Position numbers and translations under genes: made by a program. This document shows positions 1 to 6,523 of a stretch of DNA of 7,542 nt, piece after piece. Under the pieces are notes generated by a model. That model saw only the letters and a program-made list of their open reading frames with translations. It had not been told where the DNA came from and made no database searches. This DNA comes from DASPXY01 sp038227745 (GTDB lineage: Bacteria; Planctomycetota; Planctomycetia; Gemmatales; Gemmataceae): positions 1 to 7,542 of the forward strand of contig JBBRPS010000507.1 in NCBI GenBank assembly GCA_038227745.1. The letters run 5' to 3'. How positions within the stretch are numbered: position 1 is the first letter of the stretch; each line of letters begins with the position of its first letter.

Positions 1-101
1 GAGGGGTTCCTCGCTGGCGCGTCGGGCTTGTGTGGGTCGCCCCTGGGACACAAGCCCGACGCGCCAGCGAGGAACCCCTCGCTGGCGCGTCGGGCTTGTG
101 T
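1..101. repeat. Interlocked inverted and direct repeat cluster
   Basis: Positions 1-33 and 48-80 are perfect reverse complements (33 of 33 bases) around a 14-nt spacer. Positions 77-101 repeat 9-33 exactly (25 of 25) in direct orientation and overlap the second arm by four bases. The core reads CGCTGGCGCGTCGGGCTTGT. The cluster starts at the window edge and may continue to the left. The minus-strand peptidase gene stops at 109, so a transcript of that gene would run into the cluster and could fold into a very stable hairpin. No T-tract follows, so a role as intrinsic terminator is uncertain. From memory this core is common between genes in Gemmata-type planctomycetes; I could not verify that. 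Confidence 0.85.
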
Positions 102-108
102 CCGTCCA

Positions 109-1026
109 TCAGCGCTGCGCGGTGCCGCTCGGCGGCCGCGCGTTGTCGAGCTGCGCGAGGTGCGCGTCGAAGGCCTGGTCGAGCGACGGGAACAGCGGCG
201 CCAGCCGCGGCCGCAGCAGACCCGGCCGCGGGGTGGTCCGCAGCTCACGCAGGTAACCGATCAGCACGCGCCGCGCCGCCGGCTTGGTGTGCAGCATCAG
301 GTGGACCCACGCCCACGCCTCGCGGTATTCCGCCGGCGTCATCTGGTGGACCTCGCTCAACCCCTCCAGCCGCGCCATGTCCGACCGGAACGCGGCGGCC
401 TGGCCGTTGCCGCCGCGGCGCAGCAGGTTGATGTGCTGGTAATTCACCCCCTGCCAGCCGGCCGGCATCTCGAAGTATTCCGCCAGGCCCTCGTCCAGCC
501 AGATCGGCACGTCCTTGAGGACGCTGTGCAGCAGGGCGTGAGTCAATTCGTGGCGCAGATCCTGGTGGATGCGCTCGCCCCAGTAGGTGTAGACGAGGAG
601 GTCCTCGCTGCCGCCGATGGCCCGCGGCTGAACGAAGAAGAACGCCCGCCGCTTGGGCAACTCGGGGTGCTTGACCTGCATGAACTGCTCGTAGCGCTCC
701 TTGTTCTCGAACAGGTGGACGTACACCGGCGTGTTCGAGGGCGGCAGCTGCAGCTCCTTGTAGACCTGCTCACGCAGGTTCGCGAGTTCGTTGAAGATGG
801 GCAGGTTGCGGTTGATCTCGAAGTCGTGCAGGAAGACGAACTGCGAGACGCGGAACTCGGACTTGTTCGCGACGGGGGCGGGCGCCGCCGCCGGCTCCTT
901 CTCGGCCCGGTCGGAAGTGAGCGGGCCGAAGCGCAGGAGGTGGCAGCCGGGGGCGGTGGCGAGGACAAGGGAAAATGGGAAGAGAAAAAAGAGGAGAAAT
1001 CTCCGTCCGCGCGGCTGCCTGCTCAT
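109..1026 (-). CDS. Putative zinc metallopeptidase lipoprotein, DUF1570/peptidase MA-like
   Basis: Predicted 305-residue exported protein. Residues 1-28 form a signal peptide: a basic start, a Leu/Phe-rich core, then TAPGC with Cys28. The lipobox is weak (Ala at -3, Pro at -2), so lipid attachment is likely but not certain. The catalytic signature is HELTH at 159-163 (HExxH), followed by WLDEGLAEYFE at 177-187, where Glu179 is the expected third zinc ligand. This spacing is typical of gluzincins in the DUF1570 and peptidase MA-like groups, which are frequent in planctomycetes. The substrate is unknown. The frame stays open to 1152, but the ATG at 1026 is preferred because it starts the signal peptide directly and has AAGGGA 7 nt upstream (complement of 1034-1043). 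The gene follows the kinase in the same direction after 138 nt. It may be co-transcribed or use the weak promoter at 1076-1104. The zinc-peptidase fold is fairly sure; the family name rests on motif and context only. Confidence 0.8.
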   Translation of the reverse strand: MSRQPRGRRFLLFFLFPFSLVLATAPGCHLLRFGPLTSDRAEKEPAAAPAPVANKSEFRVSQFVFLHDFEINRNLPIFNELANLREQVYKELQLPPSNTPVYVHLFENKERYEQFMQVKHPELPKRRAFFFVQPRAIGGSEDLLVYTYWGERIHQDLRHELTHALLHSVLKDVPIWLDEGLAEYFEMPAGWQGVNYQHINLLRRGGNGQAAAFRSDMARLEGLSEVHQMTPAEYREAWAWVHLMLHTKPAARRVLIGYLRELRTTPRPGLLRPRLAPLFPSLDQAFDAHLAQLDNARPPSGTAQR

Positions 1027-1075
1027 GGTCCGGTCCCTTTCCTGTTCCGAAGTGCCTTCTCCCGCGGGGGCGGGG

Positions 1076-1104
1076 ATTGTAAGCGACCCAGGGGGAATTC
1101 GCCA
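1076..1104 (-). promoter_or_regulatory. Possible promoter of the metallopeptidase gene
   Basis: On the minus strand a good -10 box, TACAAT (complement of 1076-1081, five of six consensus bases), lies 17 nt from a poor -35 box, TGGCGA (complement of 1099-1104, three of six). A start near 1069 would give a leader of about 45 nt before the ATG at 1026. It sits in the 138-nt gap after the kinase gene, where no terminator hairpin is evident, so read-through from the kinase is the alternative. Confidence 0.35.
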
Positions 1105-1164
1105 GCCGAGTCGCGCCAGCGCGAAACGGCAAGCCCTTTCCCGAACCCTCATGGAGTGGGAAGC

Positions 1165-2931
1165 TCAGGCGAGCGGCCGGCCATTGCGCAGGTTGCGCCG
1201 CACCTTCGCCTGCGTCGCCCGCTCCACGTCGCGCCACCACTTCTTCCAGTCGCCGCGGCCGCACAACCCCCACTCCAGGTAAATGCGCAGGAAGCGCAGC
1301 CGGTCCGAGCGCGTCAGGCCCCGGCTGTGATGGAAGCTGGCGTTCAGGCGCGTCAGGTTCTGCAGGCGGCGCGAGCGCGGCAGTCTGCGGAACAATTCCA
1401 CGCCCACCAGGTCGATGAACCACACGCTCTCGTCCACCCCAGCAGGCCGCCCGACCGCGGACGTCAGAAGGTTCGCCGCCTTGAGGTCGCGGTGCGAGAG
1501 CTGTCGGCGGTGCAGTTCGCGGACCAGGTGCGCCACCCGGGCGATGCGGCGGCGCAGGAGAGCGCGGCGCTCCGTGGCGGGCAGGGCCTCCAGCGAACCC
1601 AGGAACCCGTGGATGTCCACGGCGTCCTCGATCTTCTCCGTCAGCAGGTAGCCCTCGTACCGCAGGCCGGCGCGGCGCCGCGCCAGCACCGCCAGCGGCC
1701 GCGCCGTCGGCAGGCAGCGCTCGCGCAGGCCGTGGCCGTACACCCAGGAGCGCAGCGGCGCCGAGCGCCGCACCAGGTTGACCCACGGGTCGCTCCAGGC
1801 CGTCACGCGGAAGCGCTTGTAGATCACGCGCCGCACCCGGCCGCCGACGGCCATCTCCAGCTCGGCCACCGTCGAGCTGCGCGAGTCCTTGAGCAGCCGA
1901 ACGCCGGGCCGCCGGAACGGTTCGTCGGGGTCGGCGCCGAGGGCGGACAGGGTGGCCGCGTCCAGGTCGGTCACCGCGTGGCCGCAGGCCGCCGCCGTGC
2001 GCAGGCGCCGGTAATAGCGGTTGCTGTCGAGGCAGCGACGGTCGCGGTTCTTCCAGAAGGCCAGGTTCGACGCCCAGGTGCTGACCTCCAGGTGCCGCGC
2101 CAGGACCGGCAGCGTCAGCCGCTCCGGCGCGCCGCCGGCGCCGCGGCCCAGCACGCCCGCGGTCCAGCGCCCGCGGACCGCGCCGGTCCGCCCCCGGTAG
2201 TAGGCGTGCCAGAAGCGCAGCCGGTCCGCACGGTTGGAACGCATCGCGAACCAGCGGTTGAGCATGACGAGGTTGGCGTGGCTCGCCCGCCAGCCCAGAG
2301 GACTGCCCAGCCGCACCGCGTGCAGGTCGATCAGGTAGAGCGCGGGCGTGCCGTCCTCTTCCAGCCGGACGAGGAGGTTCGCCGCGTGCAGGTCGTCGTG
2401 CCGCACGCCGGCCTCGTGCAGCCGCGCCACCAGCCTGCCCAGCTCGACCGCCAGCCGCCGGCGCAGCTCGGCCCGCCGCGACGGCGCGAGCCGGGGCAGC
2501 GTTTCTTCAAGGAACGCGCTGAGCGGCTCGGTCCCTTCGAGGCTGTGCGTCATCAGGTAGCTGTCGCCCGGCCCGAGCCGGGTGCGGCCTTCGCCCAGCG
2601 CCAGCGGCACGAACGTCGGTACGCCGCGGGCCGCGACCTCCAGCGCTCGCCTGTACTCCGCCCGTACCTTCGACGGCCGCACCAACTGCCGCAGCCAGGC
2701 GCGCAGGTCGGCGACGGGGTAGTGCTTGAGGTGGAACGCCAGGCCCGGGAGCGTGACGCGGTAGATCGTCCGGTGCGGGGCTTGCTTGACCACGCACGCC
2801 TGCCCCGCGTGCAGCCACTCCTGCAAGCGCAGGCCGGCCGCGTCGAAGAGCTGCTCGCGGTACTGCGGCGGCACTTCCCAGCGGGCGCCCCCGAGGGTCA
2901 GCCGCATCAGGTCGGTCATGGCGTCCCTCAT
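1165..2931 (-). CDS. Tandem two-domain lipopolysaccharide kinase-like protein (WaaP/InaA type)
   Basis: A 588-residue cytoplasmic protein with two protein-kinase-fold domains in a row. Domain 1 (about 45-248) has a probable ATP-binding Lys69, a candidate helix-C Glu92, the catalytic loop H178-D-D180-L-H-A-A-N185 and metal-binding Asp202 in LIDLHAV. Domain 2 (about 345-555) has Lys372, the loop H480-R-D482-L-K-A-A-N487 and Asp507 in FIDLVGV. After each metal site comes a related stretch: N220-LVMLN then DRLRFWHAYY, and N525-LTRLN then DRLRFLRIYL. This shows internal duplication. WaaP-family kinases phosphorylate heptose in the lipopolysaccharide inner core, so phosphorylation of an envelope sugar is the best guess. 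The metal motif is IDL rather than the DFG of protein kinases, and a protein substrate cannot be excluded. The start chosen is the ATG at 2931, which overlaps the glycosyltransferase stop by ATGA; an ATG at 2919 is the alternative. Coupled expression with the glycosyltransferase is expected. Confidence 0.85.
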   Translation of the reverse strand: MRDAMTDLMRLTLGGARWEVPPQYREQLFDAAGLRLQEWLHAGQACVVKQAPHRTIYRVTLPGLAFHLKHYPVADLRAWLRQLVRPSKVRAEYRRALEVAARGVPTFVPLALGEGRTRLGPGDSYLMTHSLEGTEPLSAFLEETLPRLAPSRRAELRRRLAVELGRLVARLHEAGVRHDDLHAANLLVRLEEDGTPALYLIDLHAVRLGSPLGWRASHANLVMLNRWFAMRSNRADRLRFWHAYYRGRTGAVRGRWTAGVLGRGAGGAPERLTLPVLARHLEVSTWASNLAFWKNRDRRCLDSNRYYRRLRTAAACGHAVTDLDAATLSALGADPDEPFRRPGVRLLKDSRSSTVAELEMAVGGRVRRVIYKRFRVTAWSDPWVNLVRRSAPLRSWVYGHGLRERCLPTARPLAVLARRRAGLRYEGYLLTEKIEDAVDIHGFLGSLEALPATERRALLRRRIARVAHLVRELHRRQLSHRDLKAANLLTSAVGRPAGVDESVWFIDLVGVELFRRLPRSRRLQNLTRLNASFHHSRGLTRSDRLRFLRIYLEWGLCGRGDWKKWWRDVERATQAKVRRNLRNGRPLA

Positions 2932-4016
2932 GCGGCGCCCCGCACGGCGTCGAGGCGGTGCAGCAGGGCCGCCCAGCGCCCCGCCCCGGCCGCCACACTG
3001 TAATCCTGCTCCACGCGCTTGCGCCCCTCCTCGCCCATGCAGCGGCGCAGCAGCGGGCTCTGGACCAACTCGCCGACCGCCTCCGCCCACTCGGCCGGCG
3101 TCCGCACCAGAAAGCCGTTCTCGCCGTGCCGCACCATCTCGACGTGAACGCCGACCGGGTTCGCCACCACGGGCAGGCCGGCGGCCATGTACTGCAGCAC
3201 CTTCAGACCGCACTTGCCGCGACTCCAGTCGTCGTCGGGGAGCCAGCTGATGCCGATGTCCGCCGCCGCGATCTCCACTTCCTCGCTCGCCTCGGTCCAG
3301 GGCGACGCGATCACCGGCAGGTTCTCCAACTCGAGGAAGCGGTCGCAGATCAGCTTGAGGCGCAGGCCCGGCAGCCTCCCGCCCAGTTCCTCGAGCAGGG
3401 GCCGAATCGCCTCCAAACCTTGCAGGGTGCTCGACGAGCCGACCCAGACGAGTTGCACCGGGGTAACGGCGGGCGCCGCAGTGCGGCGGCGCCTCGACCG
3501 CACGGACCGACGCGCCGCGCCGCCGAAGACTTCTTCCGGCCCCTGCGCAACGTGCTCCGCGAGAGGGTAACGGTCCGGGTCGATGCAGGTCGGAATGTGG
3601 CAGACGCGGTCGGGGCTGGTGAAGCGCGCGGCCTGCTCGGCGAGGAAGGCGTTGCCGACGATCACCGCGTCGGCGGCGCGGACGGTGGCGGCGAAGCGGC
3701 GCAGCCGCGCGGCGGAGTGCAGGCCGCGGGAAGCATAGGAGTCGCGCAGGAAGACAGCGTCGTCGAGGTCGAAGAGCAGTCGGCAAGCCGCGCGGCGCAG
3801 CAGGAACAGTTGCCAGCGCGGGAGCAGTTTGCGCTGCAGGACAACGATGTCGGCGTGGCGCAGCTCCCGGCCGAGGCGGAACCAGTCCCACCAGCGGCGC
3901 GGGCGCGGACGGATCTCGAGGAAGTGGCCCGCGCGCTCCAGGTGTGCCCGGAACGCTGCCAGCCGGTAACGGCAGCAGACGTGATCGGGGGCCTCGACGA
4001 GAGCGGTGACGTACAC
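2928..4016 (-). CDS. Glycosyltransferase, GT-B fold, family 4-like
   Basis: A 362-residue cytoplasmic or membrane-associated enzyme expected to move a sugar from a nucleotide-sugar donor to a lipid or glycan acceptor. The N-terminal Rossmann half (about 1-155) contains ADIVVLQRK at 55-63, FDLDDAVF at 82-89 and DAVIVGN at 116-122. The C-terminal half opens with LVWVGSSST at 189-197, then ISWLPDDDWSRGKCGLKVLQ (256-275) and MAAGLPVVANPVG (277-289), the donor-binding region of GT4 enzymes, and ends with HGENGFLV at 297-304. Residues 157-186 are an Arg/Ala-rich linker between the halves. No membrane segment is seen. The GTG at 4016 is chosen because GGAGG lies 6 nt upstream. A TTG at 4079 in the same frame would add 21 residues encoded by the hairpin at 4044-4071 and is rejected. 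Its stop overlaps the kinase start, so the two probably act in one envelope-glycan pathway. Donor and acceptor are unknown. Confidence 0.88.
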   Translation of the reverse strand: MYVTALVEAPDHVCCRYRLAAFRAHLERAGHFLEIRPRPRRWWDWFRLGRELRHADIVVLQRKLLPRWQLFLLRRAACRLLFDLDDAVFLRDSYASRGLHSAARLRRFAATVRAADAVIVGNAFLAEQAARFTSPDRVCHIPTCIDPDRYPLAEHVAQGPEEVFGGAARRSVRSRRRRTAAPAVTPVQLVWVGSSSTLQGLEAIRPLLEELGGRLPGLRLKLICDRFLELENLPVIASPWTEASEEVEIAAADIGISWLPDDDWSRGKCGLKVLQYMAAGLPVVANPVGVHVEMVRHGENGFLVRTPAEWAEAVGELVQSPLLRRCMGEEGRKRVEQDYSVAAGAGRWAALLHRLDAVRGAA

Positions 4017-4022
4017 AGCGGT

Positions 4023-4027
4023 CCTCC
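4023..4027 (-). promoter_or_regulatory. Ribosome binding site deciding the glycosyltransferase start
   Basis: The complement reads GGAGG, 6 nt before the GTG at 4014-4016. It sits in the 64-nt gap after smpB. It fixes the start at an unusual GTG rather than at the TTG (4079) or ATG (4055) further upstream, both of which lie in or beyond the hairpin and lack such a site. Confidence 0.75.
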
Positions 4028-4043
4028 GTGACCGATGTCTTTC

Positions 4044-4071
4044 AAGCCCACCCATTGCAACGGGTGGGCTT
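4044..4071. repeat. Perfect 10-bp hairpin between smpB and glycosyltransferase genes
   Basis: AAGCCCACCC (4044-4053) and GGGTGGGCTT (4062-4071) are exact reverse complements around an 8-nt loop. The hairpin lies 10 nt after the smpB stop. On the smpB strand it is followed by GAAAG rather than a T-run, so it is at best a weak intrinsic terminator. It may act as a transcript-stabilising or REP-like element. From memory, similar elements occur in planctomycete gaps; this was not checked. Confidence 0.75.
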
Positions 4072-4080
4072 TGAGGCAAT

Positions 4081-4572
4081 TCAACGGCGGCGCTGGTTCA
4101 TCGCCTGGCGGATCTCGCGCTCGGCGTCCGCCTTCTTCGCCGCCTCGCGTTTGTCGTGCGTCGCCTTGCCCTTGGCGACCGCCAATTCGACCTTGGCCCG
4201 GCCGTCCTTGAAGTACAGCCGCAGCGGCACCAGCGTGAAACCGCGCTGCGCCGCCTTGCCGGCGAACTTCTCGATCTCGCTGCGGTGCAGCAGCAGCTTG
4301 CGCGGCCGCTTCGGCTTGTGGTTCATCCGGTTGCCCATCGTGTACTCGGGGATGTCGCTGCCGATGAGCCACACCTCGCGGCCGTCGATCTTCGCGTAGG
4401 CGTCCTCGAGGTTCGCGCTGCCCTCGCGCAGGCTTTTCACCTCGGTCCCCGTCAGCACGATGCCGCACTCCAGCGCGTCGAGGATGTGGTAGTCGTGCAG
4501 CGCGCGCTTGTTGCGGCAGACGACCTTGATGTCGTCGCCGTCCTTGCCGGCCTTCTTGTCGGTGCGTGCCAT
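4081..4572 (-). CDS. smpB: SsrA-binding protein SmpB
   Basis: SmpB binds tmRNA and brings it to stalled ribosomes, starting trans-translation: rescue of the ribosome and tagging of the unfinished protein. The 163-residue product matches the family along its length. It has NKRALHDYHILD at 21-32, GIVLTGTEVKSLREG at 37-51, GNRMNHKPKRPRKLLLH at 80-96, LVPLRLYFKDGRAKVELAVAKG at 114-135 and DKRE at 140-143. A basic C-terminal tail (about 136-163) is the part known to fold in the empty mRNA channel. The length is slightly above the usual 150-160 because of a short charged N-terminal extension (about 1-14). The ATG at 4572 is chosen because GGAGG (complement of 4580-4584) lies 7 nt upstream; an in-frame extension to 4602 lacks support. 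It is the first gene of the minus-strand group. No tmRNA gene is seen in the window. Confidence 0.97.
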   Translation of the reverse strand: MARTDKKAGKDGDDIKVVCRNKRALHDYHILDALECGIVLTGTEVKSLREGSANLEDAYAKIDGREVWLIGSDIPEYTMGNRMNHKPKRPRKLLLHRSEIEKFAGKAAQRGFTLVPLRLYFKDGRAKVELAVAKGKATHDKREAAKKADAEREIRQAMNQRRR

Positions 4573-4669
4573 GTTGGTGCCTCCCCGGGGACATGCTAGC
4601 ACAACGCGGTTCCGGGGAGAACAGGAGAACCGATTCTGACGGGAATATCGGCCGGGCGGGCGAGTCGGC

Positions 4670-4697
4670 TTGACAGATCCCGGAGGACCGCTATAGT
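4670..4697 (+). promoter_or_regulatory. Sigma-70-type promoter for the DUF11 gene
   Basis: A perfect -35 box TTGACA (4670-4675) is followed after 16 nt by TATAGT (4692-4697), five of six bases of the -10 consensus. It lies in the gap between divergent smpB and the DUF11 gene and points at the latter. Transcription would start near 4704, leaving a leader of about 170 nt before the GTG at 4875. Such a close consensus match is notable in this GC-rich setting. Confidence 0.65.
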
Positions 4698-4833
4698 TTC
4701 GCCACTTCCGCCTGAATCAGGTCCGTAAACGAAAGAACCCCGGGCGAGGGGAGCCCTGCGGTCGGCGGATCTTTCTCTGTCCACGCGAGCAACACCGCTG
4801 GCCGACGCGACGACCACTGTAAGGAGTGGCGAG

Positions 4834-4853
4834 CCGGGGGCATGAGCCCCCGG
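4834..4853. repeat. Palindromic hairpin just before the DUF11 gene start
   Basis: CCGGGGGC (4834-4841) and GCCCCCGG (4846-4853) pair perfectly around the loop ATGA. The loop contains an in-frame ATG (4842) that would make a false upstream start. The element lies 10 nt before the ribosome binding site of the downstream gene. It looks like a dispersed short palindrome rather than gene sequence; from memory similar elements are common in Gemmata-type genomes, unverified. Confidence 0.7.
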
Positions 4854-4862
4854 AGCGGTGAA

Positions 4863-4868
4863 GGGGGA
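4863..4868 (+). promoter_or_regulatory. Ribosome binding site of the DUF11 gene
   Basis: GGGGGA lies 6 nt before the GTG at 4875-4877 and 3 nt before another in-frame GTG at 4872. The spacing favours 4875. The ATG at 4842 in the same frame has only AAGGAG about 15 nt upstream and sits in a hairpin loop. Confidence 0.6.
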
Positions 4869-4874
4869 TGTGTG

Positions 4875-6350
4875 GTGAGAGCGGTCCTGCTCATCCTGGG
4901 GCTGAGCCTGCTGGGGGCGACCGGACTGGCCCTCGCGCAAGACGGGGTGCCGCTCGCCCCGCCGGCGCCGGGGCTGCCCGCGGCACCGCCAGCGCCGGAA
5001 CAGCCGCCGGCGCCGCTGCACCTGCCGGGCGAGCCCGCGGCGTCCGAAATCACGCTCCCGGGCAGGCCCGAAAAGATGGCGCCGGCGCCGCCCCCCGCCG
5101 TGGCGCCCGAGGCGCCGCGGGAGCGCGAAGCCGCACCCGGTCGGCCGCCGGCGTTCCGGATCCTCCTGCCCACGAAGCCACAGGAGGAACCCCGGCCGCA
5201 GCCCGCGCCGCCCGTCGCATCGGCGGACGGTACACCCACGGCCACTGCCGTCGCTGCCATCCAGACGCCGGCCCTGGCGCTCGACAAGACCGGCCCGGCC
5301 ACCGTTCAGGCCGGAGTGCCGTTCGCCTACGAAATCAGCCTGCGCAACGTGGGCACGGTCCCCGCCCAGAGGGTACGCGTGGAAGAGGATTTGCCGCCCG
5401 GGACGCGCGTCGCCGCCGCCGTGCCGGCGCCCGCCGCCACCGGCGAACGCCTCGCCTGGGTCGTGGACAGCCTGCCGCCGGGGATGGAACAGCGCTTTCG
5501 CGTCGAGGTCGTCCCTGCCACGGGGGGCGAGTGGGAAGCCCATACGACCGTCCTCGTGTCGGCGACGCGGACGCTGCACACGCATGTGACCGGGGCGCCC
5601 GCGCCCGTCGTCGGGGCGGCGCCGCCGGCGAACGGCGAGCGAGTGGAACTGGTCTTGAGCGGGCCGCCGGGCGCTATTGTCGGCCACCCCGTGCTGTTCG
5701 ACCTCCGCGTGACCAACCGGGGCACCGCGCCGGTCGCCGGAGGCCTGATCCAGGTCCAGCTGCCGCCTGGACTTGAACATTTCTACGGGCGTGATATTGA
5801 GATGCCCCTCGAACCGCTCAAGCCCGGCGAGACCCGGCCCCTGACGCTTGAAGTCATCGCGGCCCAGCCGGGCGTGCAGGCGGGCAAGGTCCTGGTGAAG
5901 ACGGACGGCGGCCAGCTGGCGGTCGCCCGCGTCGCGGTGGCGGTGACGGAGGATCCCGTCCTGGCCCTGCGGCTGATCGGGTCGCGGGAGCCCTGGACGG
6001 ACCGCGAGAACGAATACCGCATCGAGGTCACCAATCGCGGCCGCGGCGAGGCGCGCGGCGTCAACCTCCTGAACCAGCTCCCCCAGGGGGCGGCGATCGT
6101 CAGCGGCGTCGCCGACGGCGCCTACGATGCCGCGACACGCAGCGTCCGCTGGTCGGTCGGCACACTGGCCCCGGGACAGAAGCGCGAGCTGTGGTTCAAG
6201 CTGCTCTCGCGCACACCAGGGCCGGCCCTGGATGAGATCACCGCCCGGACCGAGCAGGGCGACGAGTCACGGTTGCAGACGGTGCTGCGGTTCCGCGTCC
6301 CCAAAGCGGGGCCGCTACCCGGCCGGTTGCAGGGCATCGGCGGGAACTGA
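4875..6350 (+). CDS. Secreted protein with three DUF11-like repeats
   Basis: A 491-residue exported protein. Residues 1-21 are a clear signal peptide with an ALA cleavage site before Gln22. A Pro/Ala-rich, low-complexity stretch (about 25-125) follows and probably acts as an extended wall- or matrix-spanning linker. Three Ig-like modules follow, at about 131-239, 256-357 and 362-475. Each has the DUF11 pattern: V.AG.PF.YEISLRNVGTVPA.. with DLPPG in the first, NRGTAPV with QLPPGL in the second, NRGRGEARGV with QLPQG in the third, then a L.PG turn and a closing strand. DUF11 modules are found in bacterial surface proteins and serve as structural repeats; no enzyme motif or C-terminal membrane anchor is seen. 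The GTG at 4875 is chosen from the ribosome binding site and the position of the signal peptide. The promoter at 4670-4697 probably drives it. The exact role is unknown; envelope or surface structure is the likely setting. Confidence 0.88.
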   Translation: MRAVLLILGLSLLGATGLALAQDGVPLAPPAPGLPAAPPAPEQPPAPLHLPGEPAASEITLPGRPEKMAPAPPPAVAPEAPREREAAPGRPPAFRILLPTKPQEEPRPQPAPPVASADGTPTATAVAAIQTPALALDKTGPATVQAGVPFAYEISLRNVGTVPAQRVRVEEDLPPGTRVAAAVPAPAATGERLAWVVDSLPPGMEQRFRVEVVPATGGEWEAHTTVLVSATRTLHTHVTGAPAPVVGAAPPANGERVELVLSGPPGAIVGHPVLFDLRVTNRGTAPVAGGLIQVQLPPGLEHFYGRDIEMPLEPLKPGETRPLTLEVIAAQPGVQAGKVLVKTDGGQLAVARVAVAVTEDPVLALRLIGSREPWTDRENEYRIEVTNRGRGEARGVNLLNQLPQGAAIVSGVADGAYDAATRSVRWSVGTLAPGQKRELWFKLLSRTPGPALDEITARTEQGDESRLQTVLRFRVPKAGPLPGRLQGIGGN

Positions 6351-6523
6351 TACAGGAACTCGGTGAGGGCGAACGGGCCGTCTCCGCGCGGCAGGGATGG
6401 AGCAACAAATCAACATTCGTCAATTATAAACTTTTCGCAAAGATTCCTTGGCCAAACGGACGGGCGCTCGCTATGCTTCTTACCTATCCAGTCCATCGCC
6501 CGTCCCGCCGACCGACTCACGCA

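Larger units (their letters stand above)
4704..4874 (+). other. Long 5' leader of the DUF11 gene
   Basis: This is the predicted untranslated leader between the 4670-4697 promoter and the start codon. It contains three short foldable elements: GGGC/GCCC at 4742-4756, CCACT/AGTGG at 4814-4829 and the strong hairpin at 4834-4853. I recognise no known riboswitch class and no credible leader peptide. The exact 5' end is inferred from promoter spacing. Confidence 0.4.

Noticed and set aside
28..3003. A 991-codon open frame on the plus strand across three minus-strand genes
   Set aside because: It begins inside the repeat cluster, lies antisense to genes with clear motifs, and gives Arg/Pro/Ala/Gln-rich sequence without recognisable domains. 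Long antisense open frames are expected at this GC content.
2958..4031. A 357-codon plus-strand frame opposite the glycosyltransferase gene
   Set aside because: It is a shadow of the glycosyltransferase frame and has no recognisable domain.
4593..4621. Possible smpB promoter on the minus strand: TTCTCC, 17 nt, TAGCAT with an extended TGC
   Set aside because: Both boxes match poorly, and the predicted start would leave only about 14 nt before the ATG, with the ribosome binding site at the very 5' end. It is possible but not supported enough to list.
4868..5776. A 302-codon plus-strand frame inside the DUF11 gene
   Set aside because: Its product is Gly/Ala/Arg-rich low complexity, while the overlapping frame has a signal peptide and three DUF11-like modules.
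4596..5780. A 394-codon minus-strand frame opposite the DUF11 gene
   Set aside because: Low-complexity Arg/Gly-rich translation, antisense to a well-supported gene and running through its promoter and leader.
6423..6430. AT-rich ATTATAAA as a -10 box in either direction
   Set aside because: No -35 box lies at 15-19 nt on either strand, and no gene starts at a sensible distance.
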